From NCBI GenBank assembly GCA_032622095.1, contig CP136063.1, forward strand, positions 73,139,980 to 73,203,979: a stretch of DNA of 64,000 nucleotides, written 5' to 3'. The DNA comes from Siphonodentalium dalli (taxonomy: Eukaryota; Mollusca; Scaphopoda; Gadilida; Siphonodentaliidae). Each line of letters opens with the position of its first letter. The first letter of the stretch is position 1. The notes below the pieces were generated by a model. It saw nothing but the letters and a program-made list of their open reading frames with translations, did not search any database and was not told the DNA's origin. Shown here in pieces: positions 22,691 through 35,639 of this stretch. Both the position numbers and the translations under genes were made by a program.

Positions 22691-24712
22691 TATATATATA
22701 TTCTTTATTTCCTCCATTCATGGAGATATTTAGAGAATGCATACAATTAATATAAATTATAAGAACATAAACAGGTAACAAAAGTCAACATATTTACAGT
22801 CATCATCTAAGTGGTGAACATGAGAATTACATACATGATTTCCATTTGCAACAACCATACACATAGAAGCATTCATACTAACAGACACACATCTATAACA
22901 TTGGAGAATTACGCATGTAGTCGGAGTACGCGCGAGAGCAATTTGAACAAATACCTGTATCACACGGAACGCAGGAGAATTGTATAATTTGTGCCATTTT
23001 GTAATAAGACAATTTATTTTCTGGAAACAGGCGGCACAATTTCCACTGATGCGAGACTTCGAACGTGGTCTGAATCTTCGAGAATCGAATTAAGGAGTTA
23101 TCAGCATAAATTCTCTCGGACCAGGCCGCGCTCTCAGTCTCATTAATGAGAGCTTTAGTTAATTGTTTCCATTTCACTTTAGAAGGAAATACTGATTCCT
23201 TCAAATACAGACGCAAGTAGTCTACCAGTTTGTATTTATTCATTGTTACCATGATATCGGAGGGGAATTTTTTACAAGAAGTAGTTGGAGCAAGTGCGTG
23301 TTGATAAAGACGGAAAATGAAAATTTCCTTGGCCGTTTTAATTTGTTCCAGATTACACATTGAACTAAGGAACGATAGTTTTCGTTTATCTATATAGCTC
23401 ATAATAGGGTGAACTCCTATGAGCCCATGGACGATAACTGTTCTAGCACGCGTAGGTAAACCTGAACCTGTTTCAGACAAAATCTATGGCATTTTTCAAG
23501 AGCTTCCTCATGTTTATGTGCCAGGTTCCATAGTAATTCTGCGCCAAATAGCGACTTTGAGAGGACAATAGATTCATATATTGTCTTACAGCTCAGTGGC
23601 GTTATCCCACCGGCGTAAAGGCCAGCATTAGATAACATGAGATAGGTGCCCCTGATTTTGCGACAAATTGTATCTACAAATGCACCATTTAAATCATACT
23701 TATTTAAAGGAATACCAAGATGGGTAACTTCTTCCACTTCCGGTATTACAGATGGTCCAATATGCCATCTACGGTCAGTTTTGTTTGCACGCGCCTTAGA
23801 TTCATTGAATACAATAACGGAACATTTTGATGGGTTGTACATATAGCGCCACACCGTGCTGTAACGGTAGCAGATGTCGCAAAGATTACGTAAGCCAGTC
23901 ATAGTAAGTGAAAGTAATAACATATCGTCAGCTAGCGTTGGGCTGGAACAATCTATACCAAAAAGTTTAGACCATTTCTTGAGTTCCTCAGCTGTAGTAT
24001 GAGGTCGTTCACATAGATCATATAGTATGAAGGGGATAATATCCCCCCCTGCCTTGCTCCTTGACACACTGTGAACCAACGGGATGATGTACCGTTATAC
24101 CTAACTGAACATTGGACATCAGATATCAGGCTATGTATAAGAGAAAACGAGAGGCCTTGAATGCCGCGATCATATAGTTTGTACAACAACCCGTTGATCC
24201 ACACCGTGTCAAAGGACTTCATTGCGTCCAGGAAACATGCGTACATTTTGTGACCAACATCTTTAGCATAATCAATACATTCTAGTGTCATGTACGACAC
24301 CATATTTGAGCTCAAACATTTTTGGAACCCGTGCTGCAATGGGTCAACTTCTAGAGTACGGGGAGAGACTTTCTTGATTCGGTTCAGAAGCACACGTTCA
24401 GTAATTTTGTATAGGGCAGGCATCAATGTAATTGCTCTATAGTTATTAAAGTCATCTTTGCTTTTGGAACCGCCTTTGTGTAGAGTTATAATTATTCCTT
24501 TCTTTGCATTTTTTGGAACTTTACCATATTTAAATATTCCGGATAAGCAGGTTGATAAAATATTTGTGAGTAAGTCGCTGCCGTATATAATATGCTCGTA
24601 TGCTACGTTATCCCACCCTACAACTTTATTTAAGCTTAGAGACTTATACACAGATTTGAGTTTTTGACATGTAACTGGGAAGAGAATGAGTTTATCAATA
24701 GAAGAAGGTGCC
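22690..24712 (-). pseudogene. Non-LTR retrotransposon (LINE) remnant: RT domain and C-terminus
   Basis: A 5'-truncated minus-strand LINE. Piece 1 (23953-24651) has RT motifs NYRAITLMPALYKI, ACFLDAMKSFDTVW and CQGARQGGILSP. Piece 2 (23417-24079) carries the catalytic ADDM box (SPTLADDMLLLS). Piece 3 (22893-23480) is the C-terminal region ending in a CVPCDTGICSNC knuckle. Frameshifts near 23970-24000 and 23465 break the product. The 3' end is AATAAAG followed by an AT microsatellite rather than a plain poly-A. The wording is jockey/CR1-like, not L1-like, but the clade is not decided. At 24713-24722 a T run marks the poly-A end of another minus-strand retroposon inserted next to it. Confidence 0.88.
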
Positions 24713-25212
24713 TTTTTTTTTTATAAATTTTTATTTGAAAAAAGACAAATACATTGTGATAATACATGAATTATATTACAGTTAATGGTTGGTAATTAAA
24801 CAGTTTTTGTCTCTTTCGTTTTTGAGACTGTAGAAAGGTAGAAGAGAAAAAAGAGTGTGGAGTGAATGGTTTTATGAATGCTGTGTTATTTAGTTATATT
24901 AAATTTCCATTAGTTATAATAATAAATATAGTGAATATAATGAAAATGAAATATTGGGTATATGTATTATTTGTATTTTTTTCTGAGTCCCTCACGTTAT
25001 TAGGTATATATATGGTAATTACATAATGCAAAATATTAACATTGAGGGATTATTAATTAGTGTTAGCATCGAGCTAAAAGTCTTAAAATCTGGTATATTT
25101 ACGTAACGTGATTATGTACGGCATGGATAGGTGGTATGCAATTAATTTTACTCACTATATGATTCAAATAAGTAAGCATACTGTTAGGTAAGTCACACAA
25201 CACGGCACATGT
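24713..25212. other. AT-rich stretch, possible 3' end of a retroposon
   Basis: On the minus strand the segment ends in TTCAAATAAAAATTTAT followed by A10, which looks like a retroposed poly-A end with an AATAAA signal. No coding sequence was recognised upstream of it. Confidence 0.4.
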
Positions 25213-27137
25213 CAGGGGCCTGTTTCATGAAGCAATGTCATAAGATTATCTTAAGATGGACTTAATCTAAGATCTAAGGTGGATCTTATGATGTAACTTT
25301 TCCGTTTCAAGAACGCGTTTCACAAAACAAGATTAAGTCCTACTTAAGTAGTAATTTAAGTTCGCGCGCTTTTAGACTGGCTCTCGACAATTTATTACAG
25401 ATATGCACAGAAAATGTTGGTTCTGTGTGTGTTATATGCCTAGGTACAGTGTCTGGTGACAGATACTAGGGCGTGTCTAAGAATAATTATGATATCTTAA
25501 TGCAAGGGCGATAATCAGTATAATGACTGGTGCATACTTAACTGCACGAGCGCGCTTTTTAACTGTGTTTTCGCGTCAGACCCCATCCACACATAGCTGC
25601 ATGCTTCCAATGCCAATTTTATACAAACGTATCGAGCTCAAATATAGTATTTCAGTTATTAAAGGGACTTATACATCCTAACTCAGAATGTGAACCTTCA
25701 CCCATATAGCATGCCATTAAAGCGACGCGAGACATATGTTCGCTCCTTTCAATGTTGATATTAGGTTCTAATACATTATACGTCTTTGAAGCATCTATAA
25801 TACCAGGAAACCGAATATGTCGCCAACACGGCATACACATACAATACACCACAATGGAAGCACTGAGCTAAACGCTCTTTATTGATTGCCAAAATTCATG
25901 GAATACTAACACAAAACGCTCTTTATTTATATTGCTATACTGTGAATAGGACTTCATATCGTGCTCCAAATAGACTTATTTCCTATCTGAGACATACTTG
26001 TAGAAGCCATATATAAATGATGTTAGTGCTATTTGCTCTGGTTCTGTTGACTAATGTGCTAAACGCCTGTTATAATTAACAAACTGCGTATGAACTTCGA
26101 AAGTACGTTACGTTGAACGACATTCTGCATATATATGTTTTAATAAAAACCAAATGAACGACTTCTAATAAAGAGCGTTTATAATTAACAACACGTGAAC
26201 AGACGGTCGGTTCACAGGCCCCTGGGGAAAATTACTAAATACCAATATAGACTATACCACTGGTATATTGGTATTTTAGTAATCCCCCCCAGGGGTCTGT
26301 GGGCCAGTTCACAGTGATATTATATGTTCTTTCGCGGATCCCGGTGTGCCCGCGTGGTCCATATACTATATACATGCTATATATATTTTTATTAATAGAT
26401 TATGATAATATACATAATAATAATAAAATAACACATATTATGTATTATTATCTTGTTGATATATATACGGGGTACATATACAATACATTTTTACAATCAA
26501 ATTATAACATAATAATATAGAAAGGCAAGTAAATAATAATAATAATAATAATAGCTGACATAAGCATTTATAAAAAAAACTGAGTATAAATCATTCACTA
26601 TTATCCTCGATGTGAAAATGTTCGGACTAATTGTCTCAACATGATTATTGTCTACAGTGCGATTGGGTGATTTGAATCGCAAATGATGTTCAACTCTATG
26701 TAAATATATTCTTTTTGTAACAGCAAATAGAAATGTATATATAGTCCGTCTTGACGGTTTGCAGTTAGTAGCGGACACCCCGCCAATCTTGCAACCACTG
26801 ACCACGTCACTGCTATAGCTTACCAGTTGGTTATTAATTACTACCATTTCTGAAACACCCCTCCGTGCTAGCAAGGTGTTATTCAGTTAAATGTGTTTAT
26901 AATAATATATACATGAACTAGATCCCATCCACATTTCGGACCAACTGCAGATCACAACGTAGGTCTTAACTTTAAGATTATCTTATGACACCTCACACCA
27001 GTCTTAAAGTTAAGACCAAAGTTAAGACCATCTTAGGTTAAGACTTTGTTCGTGAAACGCACTTATGACTGAAGTTTGAACTTATGACCATCTTAAGTCC
27101 CAACTATGTCATAAGTTGCCTTCATGAAACATGGCCC
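25213..27137. mobile_element. Possible DNA transposon with GGGGCCTGTTTCATGAA ends
   Basis: GGGGCCTGTTTCATGAAGC at the left faces CTTCATGAAACATGGCCCC at the right. Both subterminal regions are full of CTTAAGAC-like and TCTTAAG motifs. The 1.9-kb interior has no recognisable transposase; it holds a hairpin at 26212-26307 and AT microsatellites. The pair may instead be two separate MITEs facing each other. No clear target duplication was seen. Confidence 0.55.
26212..26307. repeat. Inverted repeat, about 45-base arms
   Basis: ACAGGCCCCTGGGGAAAATT faces AATCCCCCCCAGGGGTCTGT, with ACTAAATACCAATATA and its inverse inside. Confidence 0.8.
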
Positions 27138-27283
27138 CGGTCCACATTCGTGTTTAAACACAGTTTTTACAATACTAAATAATATTTACGGAATACTTGT
27201 GTGCCAGGCATGTGCAATGTTATGTACTACATTTCCAGCATACATGTAAATATCTATAGTTATGTATGTGCTGTTTAACTGTA

Positions 27284-29551
27284 CTAGCGTAACAGACCTT
27301 TCCATTTATCCCACCGATATTCGAACTCAGTATATCTAGATTTGCTGTAAAAAATCCATCTTTCAGTTTTTGCGTACATTCGTATTTCTGCTTGGATATT
27401 TTGCAATTTTGGTAATTCAGATCTCATCTTTGATCGGTATATATTATACTTAATTATGACCAAGATCGTTTGGAGGAGTGGATCAATTTTCAAAGTATCA
27501 GCTTTGCCAAATAAAATAGTGTTTGAATTAATTTCTAATTTATTTGAAGTCGTGTTAAATATCCATATACGAATCTCGTTCCACAGCGAAGCAATAATGT
27601 GACATTGAAACATAAGATGGCTAATGGTCTCTTTTTCAATTTTACAAAAAGAACATGTATCATTTTCAGATCGACCCATTTTCTTTAGTACATTGTTAGT
27701 CCCTAATATTCTATTGTTTATCCGATATTGAAACCATACATATTTCGTGTCACGAAACTGAACAAAGGGAGTTTTAAAAACGTCTGACCACCAGTCTAAT
27801 TCATGGTGCATATTTAGTTTCTTCTCCCATTTTGAGATGAGGTTCATGTTCATTTTGGGGTCTTGAATGCAATTGTATATATATTTCGAATTCGATTTGA
27901 GTAAGTGTTCGATCTGATACGGTAGTATTGGGTTGTTCAGTCGTTCGTTGTTACTTTGTTGATAGCTACTAGAGTTTTCCATTTTAGTTAGGTATTTTGT
28001 TATTGAAGAGAATATACCGTTGTATGTCAAAAAATCTGTTTTAATGCCATATAACCGCTTTGCTTCGTCATAGGACATTAATTTGTTATTATCACACATA
28101 AGATCGTTCACAAAATATATGCCACGAAGGGCCAACGATCTGTCATGAATTGCGTGTTTGTTTATTTTGAAAATATCGTTATTTACAATCGTCGATGAGA
28201 GCACATCACTGTGCGTTTTTGGGGCCATCTTTAAGTTTAATATTTTCCATGCATCTAGAACATCTATCCAGAATTGATTGATATATTTGCTTTTATATCT
28301 ATTAAGGGCACATCCATTCGATAGATACCATTTGTCATTGTTTGTACACTCCATTTGATATCGGACGAGGTTTTGCCAAGAATCCGGTTGAGTTATGTAG
28401 CGTTTCACCCATGATATTTTCATTGAATGCATAAATGTTTGGATATCAATCATTTTACAACCTCCCATGGAATAGTCTTGTTGAAAATATTTCCTAGCAA
28501 TTTTGTCAGGTTTTTTATCCCAAGGTGCCTTTTCTTGTATTATGTCATTGACAAAACTATTTACTGAGGTATAATGCGTTTGATCAAATTCTTCTGAGGT
28601 CAGTGGCGTATATAATTGTTCAAAGTAATCACCCCATGCGCACACAATGTCTTCAGGGTCCCTTAAGAGTTTTCCATCGTGATGAAACATATTATTGGGG
28701 CTGACTCGTTTAGACCGTTTCAGATTGAATAACCTAAAGAATGAGTCGTGGTCAACTTCAGCTTTGTGATCAATTTCATGATTTATTTCCTGAATGTACT
28801 TATAAGATTTCAAACGATACAACCTTCGAAAGTGTGCCTTTGCGTTTTTATAGTTTGTGTAGCTTATAGCACCAGAGCAAGCACGGGGTCGGCCATCCCT
28901 GGTCCAAATAGATCGATACTTTTTCATTTCTTTATGCAAGTTATTAAGTTCTTTATTCCAGAACGGTTTGAGGTGTTTTGAGAACCTCTTGCGGGGTATA
29001 CACTGATCAGATGCATATGTTATCGCGCTTACAATCTCATTATATATAACATCAACTTCAGATACGTTAATAATGTCAGTTTTACTATCACATAGCTTTA
29101 AGTCAAGAGCATTGCGATAATTTTGCAAAATTGAAGGGTCTGATTTAACTTTTTTCCAATTTGGTTTAGAATTATTGTTCGTGACGTTGTAAATGCCGTG
29201 ATTGTCAACTGGAAATTGCATTGTGAACAAAATTGGGCGATGATTTGACACATTTAGGGAATCGTCATCGATAACATTGATGTCTGGTATAAGGGCTGAG
29301 TCTTCAGTGGGAATCAAAACGTGATCAATAACTGTGCCGTTATTACTATTGTACGGAATACACGTAGAACTATTTGGGTATCTGCATCTCGAGTGATTCA
29401 CAGAGAAACATTTTAGCGCTTTGACAAATTTCTTGAATGCAGAATTCATAGGACCCTTTTTGTCCGGATTTGCATTAAAGTCTCCCATCAAGAAAACTTC
29501 CTTATTGGTACCAGATACATTATATATAACGCAGATCAAATCATCATATGT
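27284..29551 (-). mobile_element. LINE-derived frame with endonuclease and zf-RVT parts but no reverse transcriptase
   Basis: One uninterrupted minus-strand frame of about 750 codons. Residues about 10-125 are the C-terminal half of an apurinic-type endonuclease: EVFLMGDFNANP, then VIDHVLI and SNHRPILF. Residues about 150-355 are the usual linker before RT (WNKELNNLHKEMKKYR, RDPEDIVCAWGDYFEQLYTP). The frame then jumps at EKAPWDKKPDKIARK into the region that normally follows RT (GGCKMIDIQTF, SWVKRYI) and the zinc finger C-x2-C-x8-H-x4-C in CSFCKIEKETISHLMFQC. No NYRPIS, QG or YADD motif exists between. The 5' end stops inside the endonuclease: a stop lies just upstream, consistent with 5' truncation. 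It is a mobile-element relic, not a host gene, but its lack of stops is notable. Confidence 0.85.
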
Positions 29552-30744
29552 ATATTATACCCATTTGTTTGTTAGATTTATGCGCTATTCTATTTTTTCT
29601 CATTTTAAACAAAATTAGGTGATGACTTTTCGTGCGAGCATTCGCCTAAATTGTCAATTGATGAGTAAATCTTTCATTTAATGTCAAAGTGACTATAACT
29701 ACCATTAACTACAACATATCGGCCATGCACATGCGGAGGTTCGTATTTGGAAAGTGTCAAATTCTACGAGAAAAGGCCTGATATATGCACCCAGTGTAGC
29801 ATAAAAACACTCGGGATGCTAACTGCTTCCGGTGTCGTATGTACACAGTGGTGATAACTGTCGCACACAATCACGCAACACATCTCAGACTGACACACAA
29901 TAAAGGTCTGTTCCCACCAGCGGTCGTACCGACATGTCGCGGCGAATTTTAATTTCGAACGGCGCTACACAACTAGATCATGTATGAAACTCTACTCAGG
30001 CTAACGCCCGTAGGTATCATATTCCACCAGTACTAAACCTGGGAACGTTTTGAAGTTTTGACAGGGAACCATATAAAAGTCGAAAAAAATAACGCGGGGA
30101 ATGTATTTCTTGGTTAATAGCTGTCCAACACACTTCACTGTAAGTGAAGGTCCCAAAATGCAATTTCAAGATTTAAGTGACGTTGTAAGCGATTTTGTCC
30201 TGCGTCACTTAGTTATATAATTTATCCTGGGTAAATAATTTAATGTCTTTTCACAAAAAGAATGCAATTTCAAACTGGAACCTTCCCATGCCGTACGACG
30301 AACTACATTATTAAGGAACCAATAATAACTAAAATATATAGTCCCTGCGTTATTTTGTCGATTTTAGTGCGTTCCCTGACAAAACTTCAAAAAGTTACCC
30401 GGTTTTATACTGGTGGAATATGATATCTACGGACATTAGCCAAATAAGATATTGCTGGCATGAGCTATACAACCACGACTGGAATAAATTGCTTCCTACT
30501 CATCTTCTGAGGCCATTTTTTCTTTCGTCCGATGGTGGTTGACCAAATATCAATGCTTACTATTATCTAACCTCTTGTAAACATGATGTATGACACAGTG
30601 TGCAATACTGTGTTGAATTACACTTAGCACTATGCCTATGAATTCGACCTTAAATTGTGTACGCCACCCGTGTAATGTTGGGTGCGCCTGTCGTCTCCAT
30701 TCCAATCACACGACGCTGTTTTGTTGCATGTCGCTGGGATATTG
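29552..30744. other. Non-coding with a loose inverted repeat
   Basis: A segment near 30000-30120 (ACCAGTA, AAACCTGGGAAC, TTTTGACAGGGAAC, AACGCG) recurs inverted near 30330-30420, which may mark the ends of a small degenerate element of about 0.45 kb. No gene was recognised. Confidence 0.45.
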
Positions 30745-31440
30745 GCTGCGGACACATGTATCACAGTAGCGATGTCATATTAGGTGTGACAATGATATAT
30801 GGTGGAGTTTGGTGACAATTGGTTGTCATAATTAAAATGCCATAGCTGGCAATGTCGCCCGCTGCATATTCGCACAATGAGTCCTCTAAAGTTCGTTATA
30901 CTCAGCATTGTTCTTGTTTTGGTCCTTGTATAATTCGCTTTGTTTATTCCAGATACTTTATCGCAGCTGCATTTCCTCCAACAGTTCCGACATAGCTCCA
31001 TTGGCCCACATGATAATATTAGCGGATTTATGCGGAGAACTAAACGTCGCAAAATAAAAACCGCAATTGGGGAACTGTCTTAATAAGCATGAAATTAATA
31101 TAAGTGGATAAACATGAATTGAGATCATGTCAACAAAACGTACTGGATGCATGATATGTGAATGAATGAGTCACGGTCAAACACAATTCTGGACGATCGA
31201 GCGTGCAATTATATATATCGTTGTGAATACAATGTAGCAAAACGTAATGTGTAGATATCAACCTAGGTGAAACGCAATGGGTCAATTGGTCGTGTCGACC
31301 CATTGCGCGGAAACTCAGCGCGCAACATGGATAGCTATGGCACAGAAATATGGCGACCAATTGTCACCAAACTTCACCATAATAGATTGTCACACCTACA
31401 ATGCCATCACTACTGTGGTACGTGTGTCCATAGCCATTGT
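30745..31440. mobile_element. Repeat family M6, full copy with about 90-base terminal inverted repeats
   Basis: The left end (GGCTGCGGACACATG ... TAGGTGTGACAAT ... GTTTGGTGACAATTGG) returns inverted at the right (CCAATTGTCACCAAAC ... ATTGTCACACCTA ... GTGTGTCCATAGCC). Inside is a small hairpin CGCAATGGGTC/GACCCATTGCG. A second, broken copy is at 22545-22690. It is non-coding. Confidence 0.8.
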
Positions 31441-32720
31441 TGACAAAATCAATTGATTTCTATTCGGGTATTTGTAGGTTAACAAGAGTACTCGCTTGTG
31501 ACAATGATAGCGGGTGTCTTATTTGCGAACCTAACATGAATTATGTGAATGAGAAGGTATTGGTCCACGAACAGCATGCCGGTTGACCGAAATTATGGGC
31601 GATTTAAAAGAAACAACATTTTTCCAACTGATGTTGTGTCGGTCGTTCATATAAATTGCAACTATTGAACATTTTGAGACCATCAAAGTGTCCAAACCAC
31701 CCTGTTGTCACGTCCCTGTAGGCAACTCACCGACAGCTGGCTGATACAGTTATGCTCTTAAGAATATGACCGAGTTGATTAATGAAATCAAGAATTAGGT
31801 AGCTGTTTATTATAACAGTTGATCAACATGTCATTGGGGCGATGTTTTACTTGGAATTTCCAACTGACCCCACCTTAAGTCGACCAGAAATCCACAGTGA
31901 TTTTTTTGTCCATATGCAACACTCCCCTGAACACGAAATGAAATTTTCCAAGGCTGGTAAATTATATTTCACTCCTGAACACCTCACCCACCATAGTTAC
32001 GTCACTGTCAGACATTCTCCGTTCTGTTCTTTTACGAATATTTCCGGACTTCGTTAATTAACTTCTCGCCATGTTGTTGTGGGAACAACTGTGTGAAACT
32101 GGTTATCACGCTGTTGATTGGCGAAAATAACTGGCTCGACATTGAACGGCAACCACCTAAATATCGCCGCGACACGTCGCTGGTATAATGAATGAATGAA
32201 TGTTTATACGATCACTGGTATATACGACACTGGTGGGAATATACCTTAAGTTGTCTTTGACTTGAGACGTATTTTATTTGCATAATAATTACAAAAGGGA
32301 TCGGGGCACAAGTTAGTCAAGTGTTAGTCAGCTACTCTGGAAGGCAGAAGTTAAGTTGCCGAACACCACATCTCTAATTAATTGATATCGTATCGTCTCC
32401 TCTGAACCCTTCATTCCTTTTGGAATACAAAGGTTATAGAAGTTCTAAAATATCCATGTACGAGATCATGCCATGAATTTCAACTTTATCTACACCCTAA
32501 GAGATCATATTCACCATCACACAACCTGGGTTTTTAATGTTGTTACGGCAAGTGTATAACATTGAGCAAACAGTGCAGTTAATATATTTTTAGTTATTAC
32601 CTGTTAATAATGCATTTCACTGTTGTGAAGAACCAAACTCACAATCGCTCGATATATTTGAATGACTTTAAGAGCGAATTTGCTTTGTGTCACTTACAAT
32701 TATTGAATTTGTCCCCTGGT
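31441..32720. other. Non-coding, nothing firm
   Basis: Loose relatives of the degenerate repeat seen at 57.5-61 kb (TTCCAACTGATGTTGTGTCGG and TGTCACGTCCCT) occur near 31620-31720. The open frame at 31842-32057 has no support. Confidence 0.4.
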
Positions 32721-32722
32721 AA

Positions 32723-33012
32723 CTAATTCAATATGTATTGCCTTATCGGCTCACAACAGTCACAAAAAACTCGAGCTGCGACCACCTCTAGTGCGAACAA
32801 GATTATTGGTGAACAAATATTAACAAAGAAATATATTTTCTGCCTTGTGTGTTCAATGTTATAAAATTCCCTGGCCGAATCAAAGAGCTCCCAATGTTTG
32901 TACTGGTAGAGTATGATCATTACGGGCGTAGCTAAAGTAGAGACCGATGGTATGATGAATACAACGGTTATAGAAGGTCTAACAGGTTTGTACGTGGTTT
33001 CCCAAATACAAA
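32723..33012 (-). CDS. Unrecognised possible exon with two membrane segments
   Basis: A minus frame beginning after a possible acceptor (tgggtag) reads TNICIWETTYKPVRPSITVV, with hydrophobic segments around IIPSVSTLATPVMIILYQY and FFVNICSPIILFALEVVAAR, ending in CDCCEPIRQYILN and a stop. A gtgagc donor candidate lies just before the end. Codon composition and the charged loop between the helices (HWELFDSAREFYNIEHTRQK) look protein-like. I do not recognise the family. It could be a single exon of a multipass protein or a chance frame. Confidence 0.3.
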
Positions 33013-33060
33013 TGTTTGTTCTACCCATTTCCAAATAACCAAAGAGTTTCAATGAGCTTC

Positions 33061-33152
33061 ACATATAGTCCATAACCCTTTAAGGACTGGAGCTTCCCGA
33101 ATTTTGTGAACAATCTGTGCCAATGCATTCTCTTATATATGCGATTCTCCCA
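33061..33152. repeat. Fragment of the TTAA-flanked MITE
   Basis: A start-like AACCCTTTA and the hairpin arm GTGCCAATGCATTCTCTTAT followed by ATATGCGA match the copies at 18.5 and 41.0 kb. The rest is lost. Confidence 0.55.
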
Positions 33153-33356
33153 TAATAGAATATAGGATAACGCGCTGGCAAATGTTCTTTGAAACACGAC
33201 AGCAAGTAGTTCGATTCGAAATACGTAATGGTCGTACATATACGCATCTCCCAGATGGTTCGTGCGCTCAGTGACTACTTATATTACTATTGTAGGCCAA
33301 TACTGGTATCTCATACAACTATGCACCGGATACCCCAACATATCGTCGTGCGAATA

Positions 33357-33689
33357 CGCAAATAATCGACCTATAACGTGAAATAGGTACACAATCTGAT
33401 TATTTGATTCTGAATTAAGAGGATAATGGGGCCATGTCAGTTATTTCGTTTTATAACCAGTGTAAACACAATGAAAACACATGATAAAGAGCGTACACAT
33501 GAAAAGTCGACAGCTGGATTATTTGTGTCATTGTCCACACATAATCTGCTTAGAATCGCCTAATATTGAGTCGATAATGTGACTAAAACGCTCCCATTTT
33601 CAGCATATTATATCGACTCAAAATTAGGAATTCTTCAGCATATTTTCTACCTAAAACAAGTTCTATTATATTAAGCAGACAATGTGCGG
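33357..33689 (+). mobile_element. MITE family M1, copy 2
   Basis: The copy runs from CGCAAATAATCGACCTATAA to TTAAGCAGACAATGTGCGG, with the internal hairpin at about 33538-33640. It contains TAAAGAGCG at 33485. It is oriented opposite to copy 1. Confidence 0.75.
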
Positions 33690-35639
33690 ATCTTTAGGAG
33701 AATAGACTGGATACGCAGCCAGATCTGAAGTCAACGTGATACACATGCTATAGGGAACAGCATAAAGGAAGACAGATTGTCACTTTTTATTCAATAGATA
33801 TTTATTTATCATTTATACTTATGACAGGACATCACCGCATATCACCGCACATGTGCATACATGTAAGTAATCCACGATTGCACAACTTATATAGTCTTAT
33901 ACCCCATACACCGAATGCATGTAATCTCATGTACATATAGTTACTCCTAAATATCGAATCATGATAGGAATTATGGCACTCCATATGGGTTGACGACATA
34001 CCAGTAGACTTTATTTATAATATAAAAGTCATACAATTTGCCATGGTTGCTGTGTATGTTAATGTATCGTAGACACGATATGATATATTAGAGTGCAACG
34101 CACTTACTGTTTATCCGACCACAGGACGAGAACAACTCCCATGTTCCACTGATATTAAAATCACATTGATCAACGACCAACATCCGAGTCGGGTATATCA
34201 ACATTGTAATTATAAACAAGACTATAAAGTATGTGCATAGAAAATTCTACAAATTGTACACATACATATGATGAATTATCGAGTGTCCTTTGTTTCAAAT
34301 ACGCTTGCCTCATTAAACGTGAACTGTATTATCGAAATGGCCATGAAGCTTGAAAATCAGTCTCAGTGCTTATTGAATCGACATATTATATCAAACGTTT
34401 AAATTAGTTTTAAGCGCAGGATACAAGGTGCGCGCGAAGAGGGGAAAAGTTCCACCCGATCCAGGGACAACCCGACTCTATTCGACCGGAACAACCTTAC
34501 CCAGGGACAACCCTACTCTATCGACCGGGACAACCGACCTAAATCAGTTCTTCATCTGATATATTTAATAAATGTAAAACATATTTGAAACATGGATACA
34601 AGATAAGATTGAATGGAAAATTCTCTACTTTCATTTTCAGTCAGCTGTCTTGGTTACATGTGAGAAGCAATCAAGACACCGACTGTTTTATAGTTATCAG
34701 CGTTAAGAATGCTCTGTTATAGTTAATTATCAGCGTTAAGAATGCTCCATTATAATTCATTAAGTATAACAAACTATGTTTTTTCGACAACTTAAAGAAA
34801 TCAAGTAATTAACTAGTGTTTCAAATTATGAATCTTAATATTAAAACAGAAGTTATGACGAAATATATTGTATATACGAACAAATATATATGAAATAAAA
34901 ACACGAAACAACCAGACCCGAGCAGACCCAAAATGTCGCCGGTCGGTTTGAATGCATATTTTATTTCGGCCAATTTGGCCGGTTACTTCATGTGACTTTT
35001 TCATCTGACGTGTGTGTCGGATAATTGATCTGGAGGATTTATGTAAATGTTAGCCCAAACTACATTTCCAAGTAACGATGGTTTTGTTGTTTATTTTGAG
35101 GAATAATACCGCGTCAGATGAATTCAGCCCAAATATGTTAACAGTTGTCGTGTCAAACATTCGGCAGTAGGTTAGCGTTATTTAGTATTTGTGGATGTCC
35201 TTTAACATGGGGAAAATAGACTACTGCGCTTGAACGAGCATGTGAATTTGTCGTTTTTAATGTACAGCAACTTGATAATCAATAACAGAGGCATTCTCTG
35301 TCAAATAAGGTCGCTCTATTTACGGTATTAATTGCGGAACTTTCTAAAGTAAACTACGCGTAAACGGATACATACGGTAAATTATAGAATGTGCCGGAAT
35401 CGGCCTAATCGCCCCATGGCCAACTCGCCCAGTCGACGTGTGTCAATTCGGTACCTACTATAACATGTACCCGAGTCCGATTCGGAATAAAAAATGTATA
35501 CGGGTGTTATATAGCGTTTGGTCCGTTGTTTCTCAATGAATATTATTGAAATTTGGTGTATATGTCCGGGCTGGGACATGGAATACAACAACGTTTGAAT
35601 TGTTTTTAAATTTACAAATTTGTTGATTTTATTCAATTT
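33690..35639. other. Non-coding with small duplications
   Basis: Two short direct duplications stand out: CCAGGGACAACCC-type phrases at about 34460-34540, and ATCAGCGTTAAGAATGCTC at about 34697 and 34731. No gene was recognised. Confidence 0.5.
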
